From: an uncultured Collinsella sp.
Lineage (GTDB): Bacteria > Actinomycetota > Coriobacteriia > Coriobacteriales > Coriobacteriaceae
Length of the DNA: 64,000 nucleotides
NCBI GenBank assembly: GCA_900541645.1
Contig: UQKQ01000008.1
Span: forward strand, 1-64,000
Reading direction: 5' to 3'
The translations under genes were made by a program, and so were the position numbers. A model generated the notes under the pieces. That model was given only the letters and a program-made list of their open reading frames with translations, was not told where the DNA came from and did not search any database. Positions within the stretch are counted from its first letter, which is position 1. Every line of letters begins with the position of its first letter. Of the stretch, positions 13,946 through 22,300 are shown in pieces.

Positions 13946-16900
13946 TAGCTCAGCCTCCCGTGCTCGACCGAAAGCGAGCAATCGGCAAACGCGCAGGTGC
14001 TGGCACGGTGGCTTACGAGCACAATGGTCTTGCCGCGGCGCTTGAGCTCGTCAACGGCCTGCATTACGGCTGCCTCGTTGAGAGCGTCGAGTGCGCTGGT
14101 GGGCTCGTCGAGCAAGATGAAGGGTGCGTCGTTGAGGAAGATGCGCGCAAGGCCGATGCGCTGGCGCTCGCCGCCCGAAAGCGAGTCGCCCAGCTCGGCA
14201 ACGGGCGTGTCGAGACCCTGCGGCAGGCGGTCGATGAGGGCGGTAAGCGAAGCGGAGCGGCAAGCGTCGAGCAGCTCGGCATCGGTGGCGCTGGCGTGCG
14301 CAACCAGCAGATTCTCGCGTACGGTGCCGCAGAACAGATGCGTGTCCTGGGTCATATAGGCCTCGTGGCTGCGCAGGTTCGCCGTGTTGATGTGGCGGGC
14401 ATCGATGCCGCTCACCGTGATGGTGCCAGCTGCGGGGTCCCAAAAACGCATGAGCAGCTTAAGCAGCGTCGACTTGCCCGAGCCCGAGCGCCCCATGATG
14501 CAGGTCATGGTGCCGGGCGCAAAGGTGCAGGTCACGTCGTCGAGGATGAGACTCGCAGCGGGGTCGTTCGCGGCCTGCTCTGTGGCGTCGGCGCCGCCCG
14601 CGTCCACGCCGCCCGCATAGCTAAAGCTCACATGCTCGGCTGCGGCTCCGGCAAACTCAACGTCCTGTCCATCGGCGACCTCGGCGCACTGGGGCTGCTC
14701 GTCGAGCAAATCGAGCACGCGTGCGCCCGAGGCGAGCGTCTCCTGAAGTGAGGCGCCCAGGCGGCTCACGGCCATCACCGAGCCAAACGACGACACAAAG
14801 GTAAAGACGGCGACAAACGCTGCGGCAAAGTCAATCATTCCCGCAGCCACCAGCTGCAGCGCACGCCCGAGCATCACCAGATTGACCGCAAGAATAAGCG
14901 CATCGGCTACGGCCTCGCTGGCCGCCTGGCGGCGCTTGAGGCGCGCGTCCACGGCGCCGACTTGCTCGGTCAGATTGCCCAGGGCACGGCTACGATCGGC
15001 GCCACCGGCAAACTGGATAGTCTCGGACGCGCCGCGTAGACTGTCGAGCACAAAGGCACCCAGCTTACCGGCGCCCTCGCGGCTCTGGCGGCCGGTGGTG
15101 CCGCATGCCTTGGCCGAGATCAGGGGCAGCAGCACGCCCAGGACCGCGTAGGCCACGAGCGCGATGCCCGCGAGCTCGGGGCTCACAGCCAGCAAAAAGC
15201 CCTCAAACACAACGGTGCAGACCAGAGCTATGGCAATGGGCGAGATGGTGTGCGCGTAGAAGACCTCGAGCAGCTCGATATCCGAGGTGACCAGGCTCAC
15301 GAGCTCGCCCTTGCCGCGGCCCTCGAGCTTGGCGGGGGCGAGCTGGCGCAGGGCGCCAAACACCAGGTCGCGAATGTGTGCGAGCAGACGGAATGCGATG
15401 TAATGGTTGCAGAGCTGCTCGCCGTAGTGGAGCGGCCCGCGCGCGATGCCGCAGGCGGCGCAGGCCGCGCATGCTGCGATAAGACCAAGCCCCAAGGCGT
15501 TGCGGCCCAGCGCGGCCATAAGGCCAAGGGCGCCAAAGGCCGGCACGAACGCGGCGGTGAGCATGCCAATGCTGCCCAGCGCGACGGCTAGCACAAGCCA
15601 GCCGGCAAGCGGTCGGACAAGCCCCATCATGCGCCACATGATGGACGGCGCCGAGCGACGGGCGCGGCCGGAGTCAGGCGCCGCGGCAGCGGAAGACGAG
15701 CCAGCACCGTTGAGGCCATCGGTACGGGCGGTGCTGCCGTCAACAGCCTCAACCGCGCCGGCATCCTCGGCATCACCCTCCGCATACGCATATGCCGAGA
15801 GCTGCTCCTGGCTGTTCCACATGCGCGCATAGGCGCCCGCGCCCGACAGGAGCTCATCATGGGTGCCGCGCTTGGCAATGCGACCGCGCTCCAGCACCAG
15901 AATCTGGTCGGCGTCCACGATCGTCGACAGGCGATGCGCCACCACGATTATGGTGTGCTCGCCGGCGAGCGATGCAATGACCTCGCCGATTGCGGCTTCG
16001 CTTGCGGCATCGACGTTGCTCGTAGCCTCGTCAAACACATAGATCGGCGAGTCGTGCAGCAGGGCGCGTGCCATGCACACGCGCTGGCGCTGGCCACCCG
16101 AAAGGTTGGTGCCGCCCTCGTTAATCACCATGTCGAGCCCGCCGTTGGCCTGCACAAAGGCCGCCACGCGCGTGCGGCCGAGCGCGCACAAAAGCTCGGC
16201 GTCGGTGGCGTTGGGCTGGGCGAGCAGCAGGTTGTCGCGCAGGGTGCCGGCAAACAGGTAGCCGTTGGTGGGCACCAGGGTGACGGCACGCATGAGTGAG
16301 GCGGCCGTGGCATCGCGCAGCTCGACGCCGCCAATGCGAACGCTGCCACGGTAGGCACCCTTGCGCCCCGCGATAATCCCCGCGATCGTGGACTTGCCGC
16401 CGCCGCTTTCGCCCACGAGTGCCACGAGCGAGCCGTGCGCAATGGTCGCGTTGGCGCTGTCTAGCACCGTGCGGTCGCCGTATGCATAGCTCACGCCCGC
16501 GAGCTCGATATCGCCGCGACCGTCAAGCTCAACATCGCCGCGCTCGGGCTCGGGCGTATCCAAAATGCCAAACATGCGGCGCGAGGCGGCCATGCCGTTC
16601 ATGGCCGTGTGGAACAGCGATCCCAGGCGGCGCATAGGCAAAAAGAACTCCTGCGACAGAAAGACGATGAGGAAGGCAGCCTCAAAGCCAATCTTGCCCG
16701 TGGCGAGCTGCAGCGTGGCTACGATAATGCCGAGCGCGGCGCCCATATAGACGACCAGGTCCATAACGCAAATGGAGCGCAGCTGCATCACCAGCAGGCG
16801 CATGGTCGCTGTGCGGAAACGCTCGGACTCGGCGTTGATGCGCTCGTGCCAGCTGCGATCGGCCTGGTAGACCTTAAGGGTGGTGAGACCCTGCACGGCC

Positions 16901-17511
16901 TCCAGGAACATGCCGCCCAGATCGACATAGCTGCCCCAGTACTCGGCACCGATCTTTTTGGCGTTGCGCATGACCATCATGATGGAGACGGGGATGACCG
17001 GAACGCAGGCGAGCAGCAGCGCGGCGGGAAGACCCGCCTGGCCCACGAGCAGTACAAACAGCGTGATGGGTGCCAAGCCGGCAAAGAAGAGCTGCGGCAG
17101 GTAACCGCCAAAGTACACCTGGAGTTGCGTGGCGCCCTCGACGCTGGTCTGGACGGCCTCGGCGGTGGGGACGGTTTCGGTGTAGGAGGGGCCGAGTGCG
17201 GTGAGCTTGTCGTAGACGAGCGAGCGCACGCGGCGGACGGCCTCGAACGCGGCCTTGTCGCCGGCGCGTTGGGCCAGGTAGATGGAGGCGGCGCGCACGA
17301 TGATGACGGCGGCGAGCGGCAGGGCCGCCTGTGCGAGGGCATCGACGGCGAGCGCGGCGGAAAGACCGTTCGTGACGATGCCGCCCAAGATGCGCGCAAG
17401 CATCCACATCACCGTGATGTTTGCCATGAGCGCGATCCACTTAAACAGGACGCTTGCCATAATGTAGGGCGTTGCCTGCGGAACCAGGGAGAAGAGCCGC
17501 TTCTCGAACAT
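13945..17511 (-). CDS. Fused CydD-CydC-like thiol-reductant ABC exporter
   Basis: A single 1188-residue polypeptide holding two complete ABC-exporter halves. Half one: six-helix membrane domain (about 15-310), Walker A GESGGGKST near 367, signature LSGGQ near 470, Walker B IYVFDEATS near 490. A Ser/Ala/Asp-rich linker (about 575-640) joins a second membrane domain and nucleotide domain with Walker A GRSGSGKST, signature LSGGE and Walker B FILLDEPTS. The order and the MFEKRLFSLVPQ start fit CydD followed by CydC, the heterodimer that exports cysteine/glutathione in bacteria making cytochrome bd. Fusions of CydDC are known in actinobacteria. No cydAB is in the window. A generic multidrug exporter remains possible. 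Confidence 0.85.
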   Translation of the reverse strand: MFEKRLFSLVPQATPYIMASVLFKWIALMANITVMWMLARILGGIVTNGLSAALAVDALAQAALPLAAVIIVRAASIYLAQRAGDKAAFEAVRRVRSLVYDKLTALGPSYTETVPTAEAVQTSVEGATQLQVYFGGYLPQLFFAGLAPITLFVLLVGQAGLPAALLLACVPVIPVSIMMVMRNAKKIGAEYWGSYVDLGGMFLEAVQGLTTLKVYQADRSWHERINAESERFRTATMRLLVMQLRSICVMDLVVYMGAALGIIVATLQLATGKIGFEAAFLIVFLSQEFFLPMRRLGSLFHTAMNGMAASRRMFGILDTPEPERGDVELDGRGDIELAGVSYAYGDRTVLDSANATIAHGSLVALVGESGGGKSTIAGIIAGRKGAYRGSVRIGGVELRDATAASLMRAVTLVPTNGYLFAGTLRDNLLLAQPNATDAELLCALGRTRVAAFVQANGGLDMVINEGGTNLSGGQRQRVCMARALLHDSPIYVFDEATSNVDAASEAAIGEVIASLAGEHTIIVVAHRLSTIVDADQILVLERGRIAKRGTHDELLSGAGAYARMWNSQEQLSAYAYAEGDAEDAGAVEAVDGSTARTDGLNGAGSSSAAAAPDSGRARRSAPSIMWRMMGLVRPLAGWLVLAVALGSIGMLTAAFVPAFGALGLMAALGRNALGLGLIAACAACAACGIARGPLHYGEQLCNHYIAFRLLAHIRDLVFGALRQLAPAKLEGRGKGELVSLVTSDIELLEVFYAHTISPIAIALVCTVVFEGFLLAVSPELAGIALVAYAVLGVLLPLISAKACGTTGRQSREGAGKLGAFVLDSLRGASETIQFAGGADRSRALGNLTEQVGAVDARLKRRQAASEAVADALILAVNLVMLGRALQLVAAGMIDFAAAFVAVFTFVSSFGSVMAVSRLGASLQETLASGARVLDLLDEQPQCAEVADGQDVEFAGAAAEHVSFSYAGGVDAGGADATEQAANDPAASLILDDVTCTFAPGTMTCIMGRSGSGKSTLLKLLMRFWDPAAGTITVSGIDARHINTANLRSHEAYMTQDTHLFCGTVRENLLVAHASATDAELLDACRSASLTALIDRLPQGLDTPVAELGDSLSGGERQRIGLARIFLNDAPFILLDEPTSALDALNEAAVMQAVDELKRRGKTIVLVSHRASTCAFADCSLSVEHGRLS

Positions 17512-17719
17512 GAAACCTCCTATGCCGCAACGGTGCCGGGCTGGGTCCTCGGCAGCCGCTTAGTTAGCCAAATGCAACTAGAGTAACATCGTGCAGCGGG
17601 TAAGTATGCCGAGGGTAATTTTTAGCCGATGAACTGCGTAGAAAGTTCAAAATTGTTGAGTGCGGCGAACTTTGTGGTGGACGGAATGCGGGCGCAATTT
17701 TGATCGTGTGCGACCCGCT

Positions 17720-17788
17720 CCAAAACGTGTACGTCAGCTTCCAAAACCGACAAAAAATGACATGTTTGGAGGCTGACGTACATGTTTG
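17720..17788. repeat. Inverted-repeat element, copy 2 (pairs with 13410-13480)
   Basis: Stem GTGTACGTCAGCTTCCAAA with its near complement, loop containing CAAAAAATGACATG. The 382-nt region from 17512 to 17893 holds this element, the promoter region of the exporter operon and the leader of the LarC-like gene; no further gene is seen. Confidence 0.85.
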
Positions 17789-17893
17789 GATAGGGGCAAG
17801 GGCGACGACGGACGAAAGTCACGCCTGTGCCACGTTCGATGTGCTAGCGTTTGGGTGAATAAAACGAGCCCGTGCGGAAAGGATCCGGACCGT

Positions 17894-18379
17894 ATGCAAC
17901 GTGGAAGTACATCTCCGCTGTCCCGCGAGACCGATGCGCCCGAAACCATCGTCAAGCTGGAGTGCGACATCGATGATGCGTCGCCCGAGGTACTCGCCTA
18001 TGCCGCCGACCGCCTGCGCGAGGCAGGCGCCCGCGAGGTGCACTGGCTGCCCCTCTACTGCAAAAAAGGCCGCCCCGGCTGGCAGCTGCAGGTGATCTGC
18101 TCGCATGAGGATATCGAACGCCTGCAGACGATTATCTTTTTGGAAACCACGACCAACGCCGTTCGTCGCCAGGTGATGGAACGCGTTTGCCTGCCGCGTC
18201 GTTTTGAGCAGGTAGCGACGCCTTGGGGCGAGGTGGCCGTCAAAGTAGCCACCCTGCCCGACGGCAGTGAGCGTGCGGCGCCCGAGTACGAGGACTGCGC
18301 CCGTCTTGCCCGCGAGCATAACGTGCCGCTCCAGCGCGTGATGCAGGCGGCTCAGAGTGCGGCGCTTCGATTTGAGTAA
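17894..18379 (+). CDS. Stand-alone LarC C-terminal domain protein (nickel-pincer cofactor related)
   Basis: A 161-residue protein matching only the C-terminal half of LarC, the CTP-dependent cyclometallase that inserts nickel into the pincer nucleotide cofactor. Typical blocks are VKLECDIDDASPEVLAYA, GAREVHWLPLYCKKGRPG, IFLETTTNAVRRQ, and a C-terminal PEYEDCARLAREH. In Lactiplantibacillus LarC is encoded as two frames (larC1/larC2) joined by frameshifting; here there is no larC1 upstream, only intergenic repeat DNA. The ATG chosen gives a short Ser/Thr-rich N-terminal extension. The function alone is unknown; it could work with a LarC1 encoded elsewhere. Confidence 0.8.
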   Translation: MQRGSTSPLSRETDAPETIVKLECDIDDASPEVLAYAADRLREAGAREVHWLPLYCKKGRPGWQLQVICSHEDIERLQTIIFLETTTNAVRRQVMERVCLPRRFEQVATPWGEVAVKVATLPDGSERAAPEYEDCARLAREHNVPLQRVMQAAQSAALRFE

Positions 18380-18434
18380 CACGGCCGGTGGCACGCCGCG
18401 CCCAGCCCCATCAAACCCACCCGAAAGGACCACC

Positions 18435-18983
18435 ATGAAATACCTCATCGCTTCCGACATTCACGGCTCGGCATACTGGGCCGAGCGCCTCTGCGCTGCC
18501 ATCGAATCCGAGCAGCCCGACCGTATTGTGCTGCTAGGCGACCTGCTCTACCACGGCCCGCGCAACGACCTGCCGCGCGACTACGCCCCCAAGCGTGTGA
18601 TTCCGCTGCTCAACGCCCTAGCCGACCGCATCATCGCGGTGCGCGGCAACTGCGACGCCGAGGTCGACCAGATGGTCCTCGACTTTCCCGTTATGGCGGA
18701 CTACGCCACGCTGTTCGACGAGACCGGTCGCGAGCTGTTCCTGACGCACGGCCACGTCTTTGGCGCCGGCATGCACAACAGCGTCGACCACGCGCCCGCG
18801 CTGCCCGAGGGCTCCGCGCTCGTCTACGGCCACACGCACATCAAGGTTAACGAGGCAAGCGCCGCGCACCCGGGCCTGTGGCTCTTCAACCCCGGCAGCG
18901 TGAGCATTCCCAAGGACGGTGCGCACAGCTACGGCATCTACGTGGGCGGCGCGTTCCGTCACGTGATCCTGGAGGAGGAGTAA
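18435..18983 (+). CDS. YfcE/MJ0936-family phosphodiesterase
   Basis: A 182-residue calcineurin-like metallophosphoesterase. Metal-binding motifs appear in order: IASDIHGS, LLGDLLYHGPRND, VRGNCDAE, FLTHGHVFG, and YGHTHI near the C-terminus. E. coli YfcE hydrolyses phosphodiesters in a Mn-dependent way, but its natural substrate is unknown. The start has AAAGGA upstream, and the gene ends 2 nt before mazG, so the two are likely an operon, together perhaps with the LarC-like gene 55 nt upstream. Confidence 0.93.
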   Translation: MKYLIASDIHGSAYWAERLCAAIESEQPDRIVLLGDLLYHGPRNDLPRDYAPKRVIPLLNALADRIIAVRGNCDAEVDQMVLDFPVMADYATLFDETGRELFLTHGHVFGAGMHNSVDHAPALPEGSALVYGHTHIKVNEASAAHPGLWLFNPGSVSIPKDGAHSYGIYVGGAFRHVILEEE

Positions 18984-18985
18984 CC

Positions 18986-19846
18986 ATGGCCGAGCATATG
19001 GCTCAGCAAAATGCCGAGGGTTCGCGCGACCTGTCCACGCTGGTCGACGCGTCGGCCGAGCTGCAGCATCTGGTGCAGACCATCTGGCGCCTGCGTCAGC
19101 CCGATGGCTGCCCGTGGGACCGCGAGCAGACGCATCAGAGCATTGGCAAGAACATGATAGAGGAAGCCTACGAGGCGCTCGATTGCATTGAGGCGGACGA
19201 CGTGGCGCATCTGCGCGAGGAGCTGGGCGATGTGCTCATGCAGGTGGTGCTGCATGCGCAGATTGCGGCGGATGCCGGTGAGTTTACGCTTGCCGATGTG
19301 GCGCGCGATATCGACGCCAAGCTCATCCGTCGTCACCCGCACGTGTTTGGCGATGCGGATGCCGAGAGCTCCGACGAGGTGCTCAAGATTTGGGACGAGG
19401 TCAAGCTTGCCGAGAAGGCCGCCAAAGACCAGGCCGTGGCGGCAGGCGAGGCTGCGCCCGAGGGTCTGCTCGACGGCGTGCCCACGCACCTGCCGGCGCT
19501 GATGCAAGCTCAGAAGGTGTCGCGCAAGGCGGCGGCCGTGGGCTTTGAGTGGGAGACGGTCCAGGATGTGTGGGACGAGGTCGCCGAGGAGCGTGCCGAG
19601 TTTGAGGCCGAGGCGCCCGGCTCGCCCGAGCGCGAGATGGAATTTGGCGACCTGCTCTTTGCCCTAGTCAACGTCGCGCGCAAAGAGGGGATTGACGCCG
19701 AGAGCGCCCTGCGCGCGAGCACGGCCAAGTTCCGCCGTCGCTGGGCTGCGATGGAGCAGATGGCGGCCGGTGCTCACGTGGATCTTGCCGAGCTTTCGAC
19801 CCACGGCCTCAACGACCTGTGGGATGCTGCAAAGGCGGAGGAGTAA
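18986..19846 (+). CDS. mazG: MazG nucleoside triphosphate pyrophosphohydrolase
   Basis: House-cleaning enzyme that hydrolyses NTPs, including damaged ones, to NMP and pyrophosphate. The 286-residue protein has two MazG folds: the first with GCPWDREQTHQS, EEAYEALDCI and REELGDVLMQVVLHA carrying the EExxE metal ligands, the second near 180-260 with a degenerate EERAEFE and EFGDLLFALVN. An acidic Ala-rich linker joins them. ATG start behind GGAGGAGG. A hairpin terminator follows, ending the transcript before the enolase promoter. Confidence 0.95.
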   Translation: MAEHMAQQNAEGSRDLSTLVDASAELQHLVQTIWRLRQPDGCPWDREQTHQSIGKNMIEEAYEALDCIEADDVAHLREELGDVLMQVVLHAQIAADAGEFTLADVARDIDAKLIRRHPHVFGDADAESSDEVLKIWDEVKLAEKAAKDQAVAAGEAAPEGLLDGVPTHLPALMQAQKVSRKAAAVGFEWETVQDVWDEVAEERAEFEAEAPGSPEREMEFGDLLFALVNVARKEGIDAESALRASTAKFRRRWAAMEQMAAGAHVDLAELSTHGLNDLWDAAKAEE

Positions 19847-19850
19847 GACT

Positions 19851-19896
19851 GCGGGAACGACGGGCTGACACGCCTCATCGTTCCCGCTAAATTTTT
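19851..19896 (+). terminator. Intrinsic terminator after mazG
   Basis: GCGGGAACGA pairs with TCGTTCCCGC and is followed by TAAATTTTT, a standard rho-independent terminator. Confidence 0.85.
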
Positions 19897-19917
19897 CGAA
19901 AATCAAGTGTATCCCTC

Positions 19918-19962
19918 GGCTAACTTAGGGCATAATGCAAAAAGTGCGACATGGCTAACTTA
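19918..19962 (+). promoter_or_regulatory. Enolase promoter region with tandem GGCTAACTTA
   Basis: Two GGCTAACTTA boxes, each followed by G/C-G-G, stand 35 nt apart around a CATAAT (19931-19936) that could be the -10 element. The spacing suggests a duplicated binding site, but no known regulator motif is recognised. Confidence 0.35.
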
Positions 19963-20035
19963 CGGAGACGCACCGACGGTGCGCGGTCAGCCGGTCGTTT
20001 GCATCCATTACGTTTCCAAGTGAGAGGGAGACAAC

Positions 20036-21325
20036 ATGAGCGATATTTTGGACGTCTACGGTCGCGAGGTGCTCGACAGCCGCGGCAATCCCACTGTCGA
20101 GGTCGAGGTCGTGCTCGAGGACGGTAGCTTTGGCCGCGCAATGGTGCCTTCGGGCGCTTCGACCGGTGCCTTTGAGGCCTGCGAGCTGCGCGATGGCGAC
20201 AAGGGTCGCTACCTGGGCAAGGGCGTTTCGCAGGCCGTCGAGCACGTCAATAACGAGTGCGCTAACGCCGTCGTGGGCCTCGACGCCTTCGACCAGCGCG
20301 CCGTCGATGCCGCGCTGATTGCCGCGGACGGTACCCCCAACAAGACCAAGCTCGGTGCCAACGCCATCCTGGGCGTGTCGCTGGCCGTCGCCCGCGCCGC
20401 TGCCGAGTCGGCGGGTCTTTCGCTGTACCAGTACCTGGGCGGCGTCAACGCCCATCTGCTGCCCACGCCCATGATGAACATCCTCAACGGCGGCGTGCAT
20501 GCCGACAATAACGTCGACTTCCAGGAGTTCATGATCATGCCGGTGGGCGCCCCGAGCTTTGCCGAGGGCCTGCGTTGGTGCGCCGAGGTCTACCACACCC
20601 TCAAGGGCGTGCTGCACGAGGCCGGCCTGGGCGGCGGCGTGGGCGACGAGGGCGGCTTTGCGCCCAACCTTAAGACCAATGCCGAGCCGTTCGAGTACAT
20701 TACCAAGGCCGTCGAGAAGGCTGGCTTTAAGCCCGGCGTCGACTTCATGTACGCCATGGACCCGGCCTCGACCGAGTTCTACAACGCCGAGACCGGCATG
20801 TACGAGCTCAAGGGCGAGGGTGTGGAGTACACGAGTGCCCAGATGGTTGATTACTGGGAGAAGCTCGTCGACACCTACCCCATCATCTCCATCGAGGATG
20901 GCATGGCCGAGGAGGACTGGGACGGCTGGGTCGAGCTTACCCGTCGCATTGGCAACAAGGTGCAGCTGGTGGGCGACGACCTGTTCGTCACCAACACCGA
21001 GCGCCTCAAGAAGGGCATCGAGCTGGGTGCCGCCAACGCGATCCTGGTCAAGGTCAACCAGATCGGTACGCTCACCGAGTCGCTCGAGGCCATCGAGACC
21101 GCCAAGGAGGCCGGTTACGCCTGCATCGTGAGCCACCGCTCCGGCGAGACCGAGGATTCCACGATTGCCGACCTGGTCGTGGGCGTCAATGCCGGCCAGA
21201 TCAAGTCGGGCGCCCCGTGCCGCAGCGACCGTATCGCCAAGTACAACCAGCTCATCCGCATCGAGGACGAGCTCGAGGGCAGCGCGCGCTACGCCGGCAA
21301 GGCCGCGTTCTATAACATTCGCTAG
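20036..21325 (+). CDS. eno: Enolase (phosphopyruvate hydratase)
   Basis: Glycolytic enzyme interconverting 2-phosphoglycerate and phosphoenolpyruvate in the cytoplasm. The 429-residue sequence is textbook: VYGREVLDSRGNPTVEVEV at the start, VPSGASTGAFEACELRDGD, GGVHADNNVDFQEFM, GDEGGFAPNL with catalytic Glu, ISIEDGMAEEDWDGW with metal ligands, QLVGDDLFVTN, ILVKVNQIGTLTE with the catalytic Lys, and VSHRSGETEDS. A terminator and promoter separate it from mazG, so it is probably transcribed on its own at a high level. Confidence 0.99.
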   Translation: MSDILDVYGREVLDSRGNPTVEVEVVLEDGSFGRAMVPSGASTGAFEACELRDGDKGRYLGKGVSQAVEHVNNECANAVVGLDAFDQRAVDAALIAADGTPNKTKLGANAILGVSLAVARAAAESAGLSLYQYLGGVNAHLLPTPMMNILNGGVHADNNVDFQEFMIMPVGAPSFAEGLRWCAEVYHTLKGVLHEAGLGGGVGDEGGFAPNLKTNAEPFEYITKAVEKAGFKPGVDFMYAMDPASTEFYNAETGMYELKGEGVEYTSAQMVDYWEKLVDTYPIISIEDGMAEEDWDGWVELTRRIGNKVQLVGDDLFVTNTERLKKGIELGAANAILVKVNQIGTLTESLEAIETAKEAGYACIVSHRSGETEDSTIADLVVGVNAGQIKSGAPCRSDRIAKYNQLIRIEDELEGSARYAGKAAFYNIR

Positions 21326-21397
21326 ATAGACGAGCCTGGTGGGGAGGGGATGGACTCGGCTTCGCCCCGCTCCAGCTAGACGCTACAGAGTTCTGTC

Positions 21398-21430
21398 GGG
21401 CGCTGGGCCATATGGCTCAGCGCCTTTTTT
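21398..21430 (+). terminator. Intrinsic terminator after enolase
   Basis: GGCGCTG pairs with CAGCGCC across a 12-nt loop (itself containing GCCATATGGC) and is followed by six T. Confidence 0.88.
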
Positions 21431-21521
21431 ATGTCGAGCAAAGGCTGGCGAAGGCGGTGCGGGCGCTCGTGCTATAACTAAAGGACTTAGCGCAAACAAA
21501 CCTCAACCGCACAAGGCGCAC

Positions 21522-22280
21522 ATGGATCAGATTTACGACAACAGGTACTATTCCGCCGCATCGCGCGAGCCGTCGCCTCGCCGCGCACGTACGGTGCAGC
21601 TCGGCGGTTCCGACTACGCCGGCGCCGACCGCTCCACGCAGCGCCCGACAAGTACCTCGCGCCCCAATGCTCAAGTGAATACTTCGACAGATGGACCAGT
21701 ACGTCCGACACGTTCGCCGCATTCGTCGCGTCCCTCGGCCCAGACGCACGACAAATCGAGCAGACCTTCGAGCCGTCTTTCGGGCTCGGACTTTATGCGC
21801 TACGCCAACGACAATGCGGTGGTCAAGGCGATCTATGACTTTACGCATGGCTCTCTGCGTCCGCTGTTTATCGGCATCGTTGTGGCGCTGGCGCTCGTGA
21901 GCCTGTATTTCCCCGTGCGCGACCTGTACGTGGCAAAACGCTCGAGCGACATCTTGGCCAAGCAGGTCGAGATTCGCCAGCAATACAACGACGAGATGAA
22001 AAAAGACACTGACAAGTGGTTTTCGGAAGAGGGCATTAAGGATTCGGCACGGGACCTGGGCATGGTGATGCCCGGCGAGAAGAGGATTGAAGTGCAAGGT
22101 CTGGACGAGGATTCGGATTCGTCGTCGAGCAAAAAGTCCTCAAACGCCAAGAATGCCAGCGAAGTGGCCAAGGAGATCGAAGAGGTCGGCAAGGACGCAC
22201 CGTGGTACATCCAGGCGCTCGACATGCTGTTTGGGTTTAACGGCGTCGAGGGTCAGACGGTCGTGTCCAACGGCAAATAG
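21522..22280 (+). CDS. FtsB/DivIC-like septum formation initiator protein
   Basis: A 252-residue single-span membrane protein. A long Ser/Arg/Thr-rich, disordered N-terminal cytosolic region (1-100) leads to one transmembrane helix (about 117-137, LFIGIVVALALVSLYFPV) and then a coiled-coil segment (SDILAKQVEIRQQYNDEM), the FtsB/DivIC layout. A KWFSEEGIKDSARDLGMVMPGE segment matches the family's conserved block. The C-terminus is Ser/Lys/Asp-rich. It is expected to join FtsL and FtsQ at the divisome. Its extended N-terminus is typical of actinobacteria. It is followed by Ppx/GppA 20 nt later, a common neighbour order. Confidence 0.85.
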   Translation: MDQIYDNRYYSAASREPSPRRARTVQLGGSDYAGADRSTQRPTSTSRPNAQVNTSTDGPVRPTRSPHSSRPSAQTHDKSSRPSSRLSGSDFMRYANDNAVVKAIYDFTHGSLRPLFIGIVVALALVSLYFPVRDLYVAKRSSDILAKQVEIRQQYNDEMKKDTDKWFSEEGIKDSARDLGMVMPGEKRIEVQGLDEDSDSSSSKKSSNAKNASEVAKEIEEVGKDAPWYIQALDMLFGFNGVEGQTVVSNGK

Positions 22281-22300
22281 CGCCCGGAGGGGAGCCCGCA

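Noticed and set aside
17786..17893. Longer N-terminus for the LarC-like protein
   Set aside because: The added 36 residues are Cys/Arg/Lys-rich, overlap a repeat element, and have no similarity to LarC; the internal ATG gives a sensible protein.
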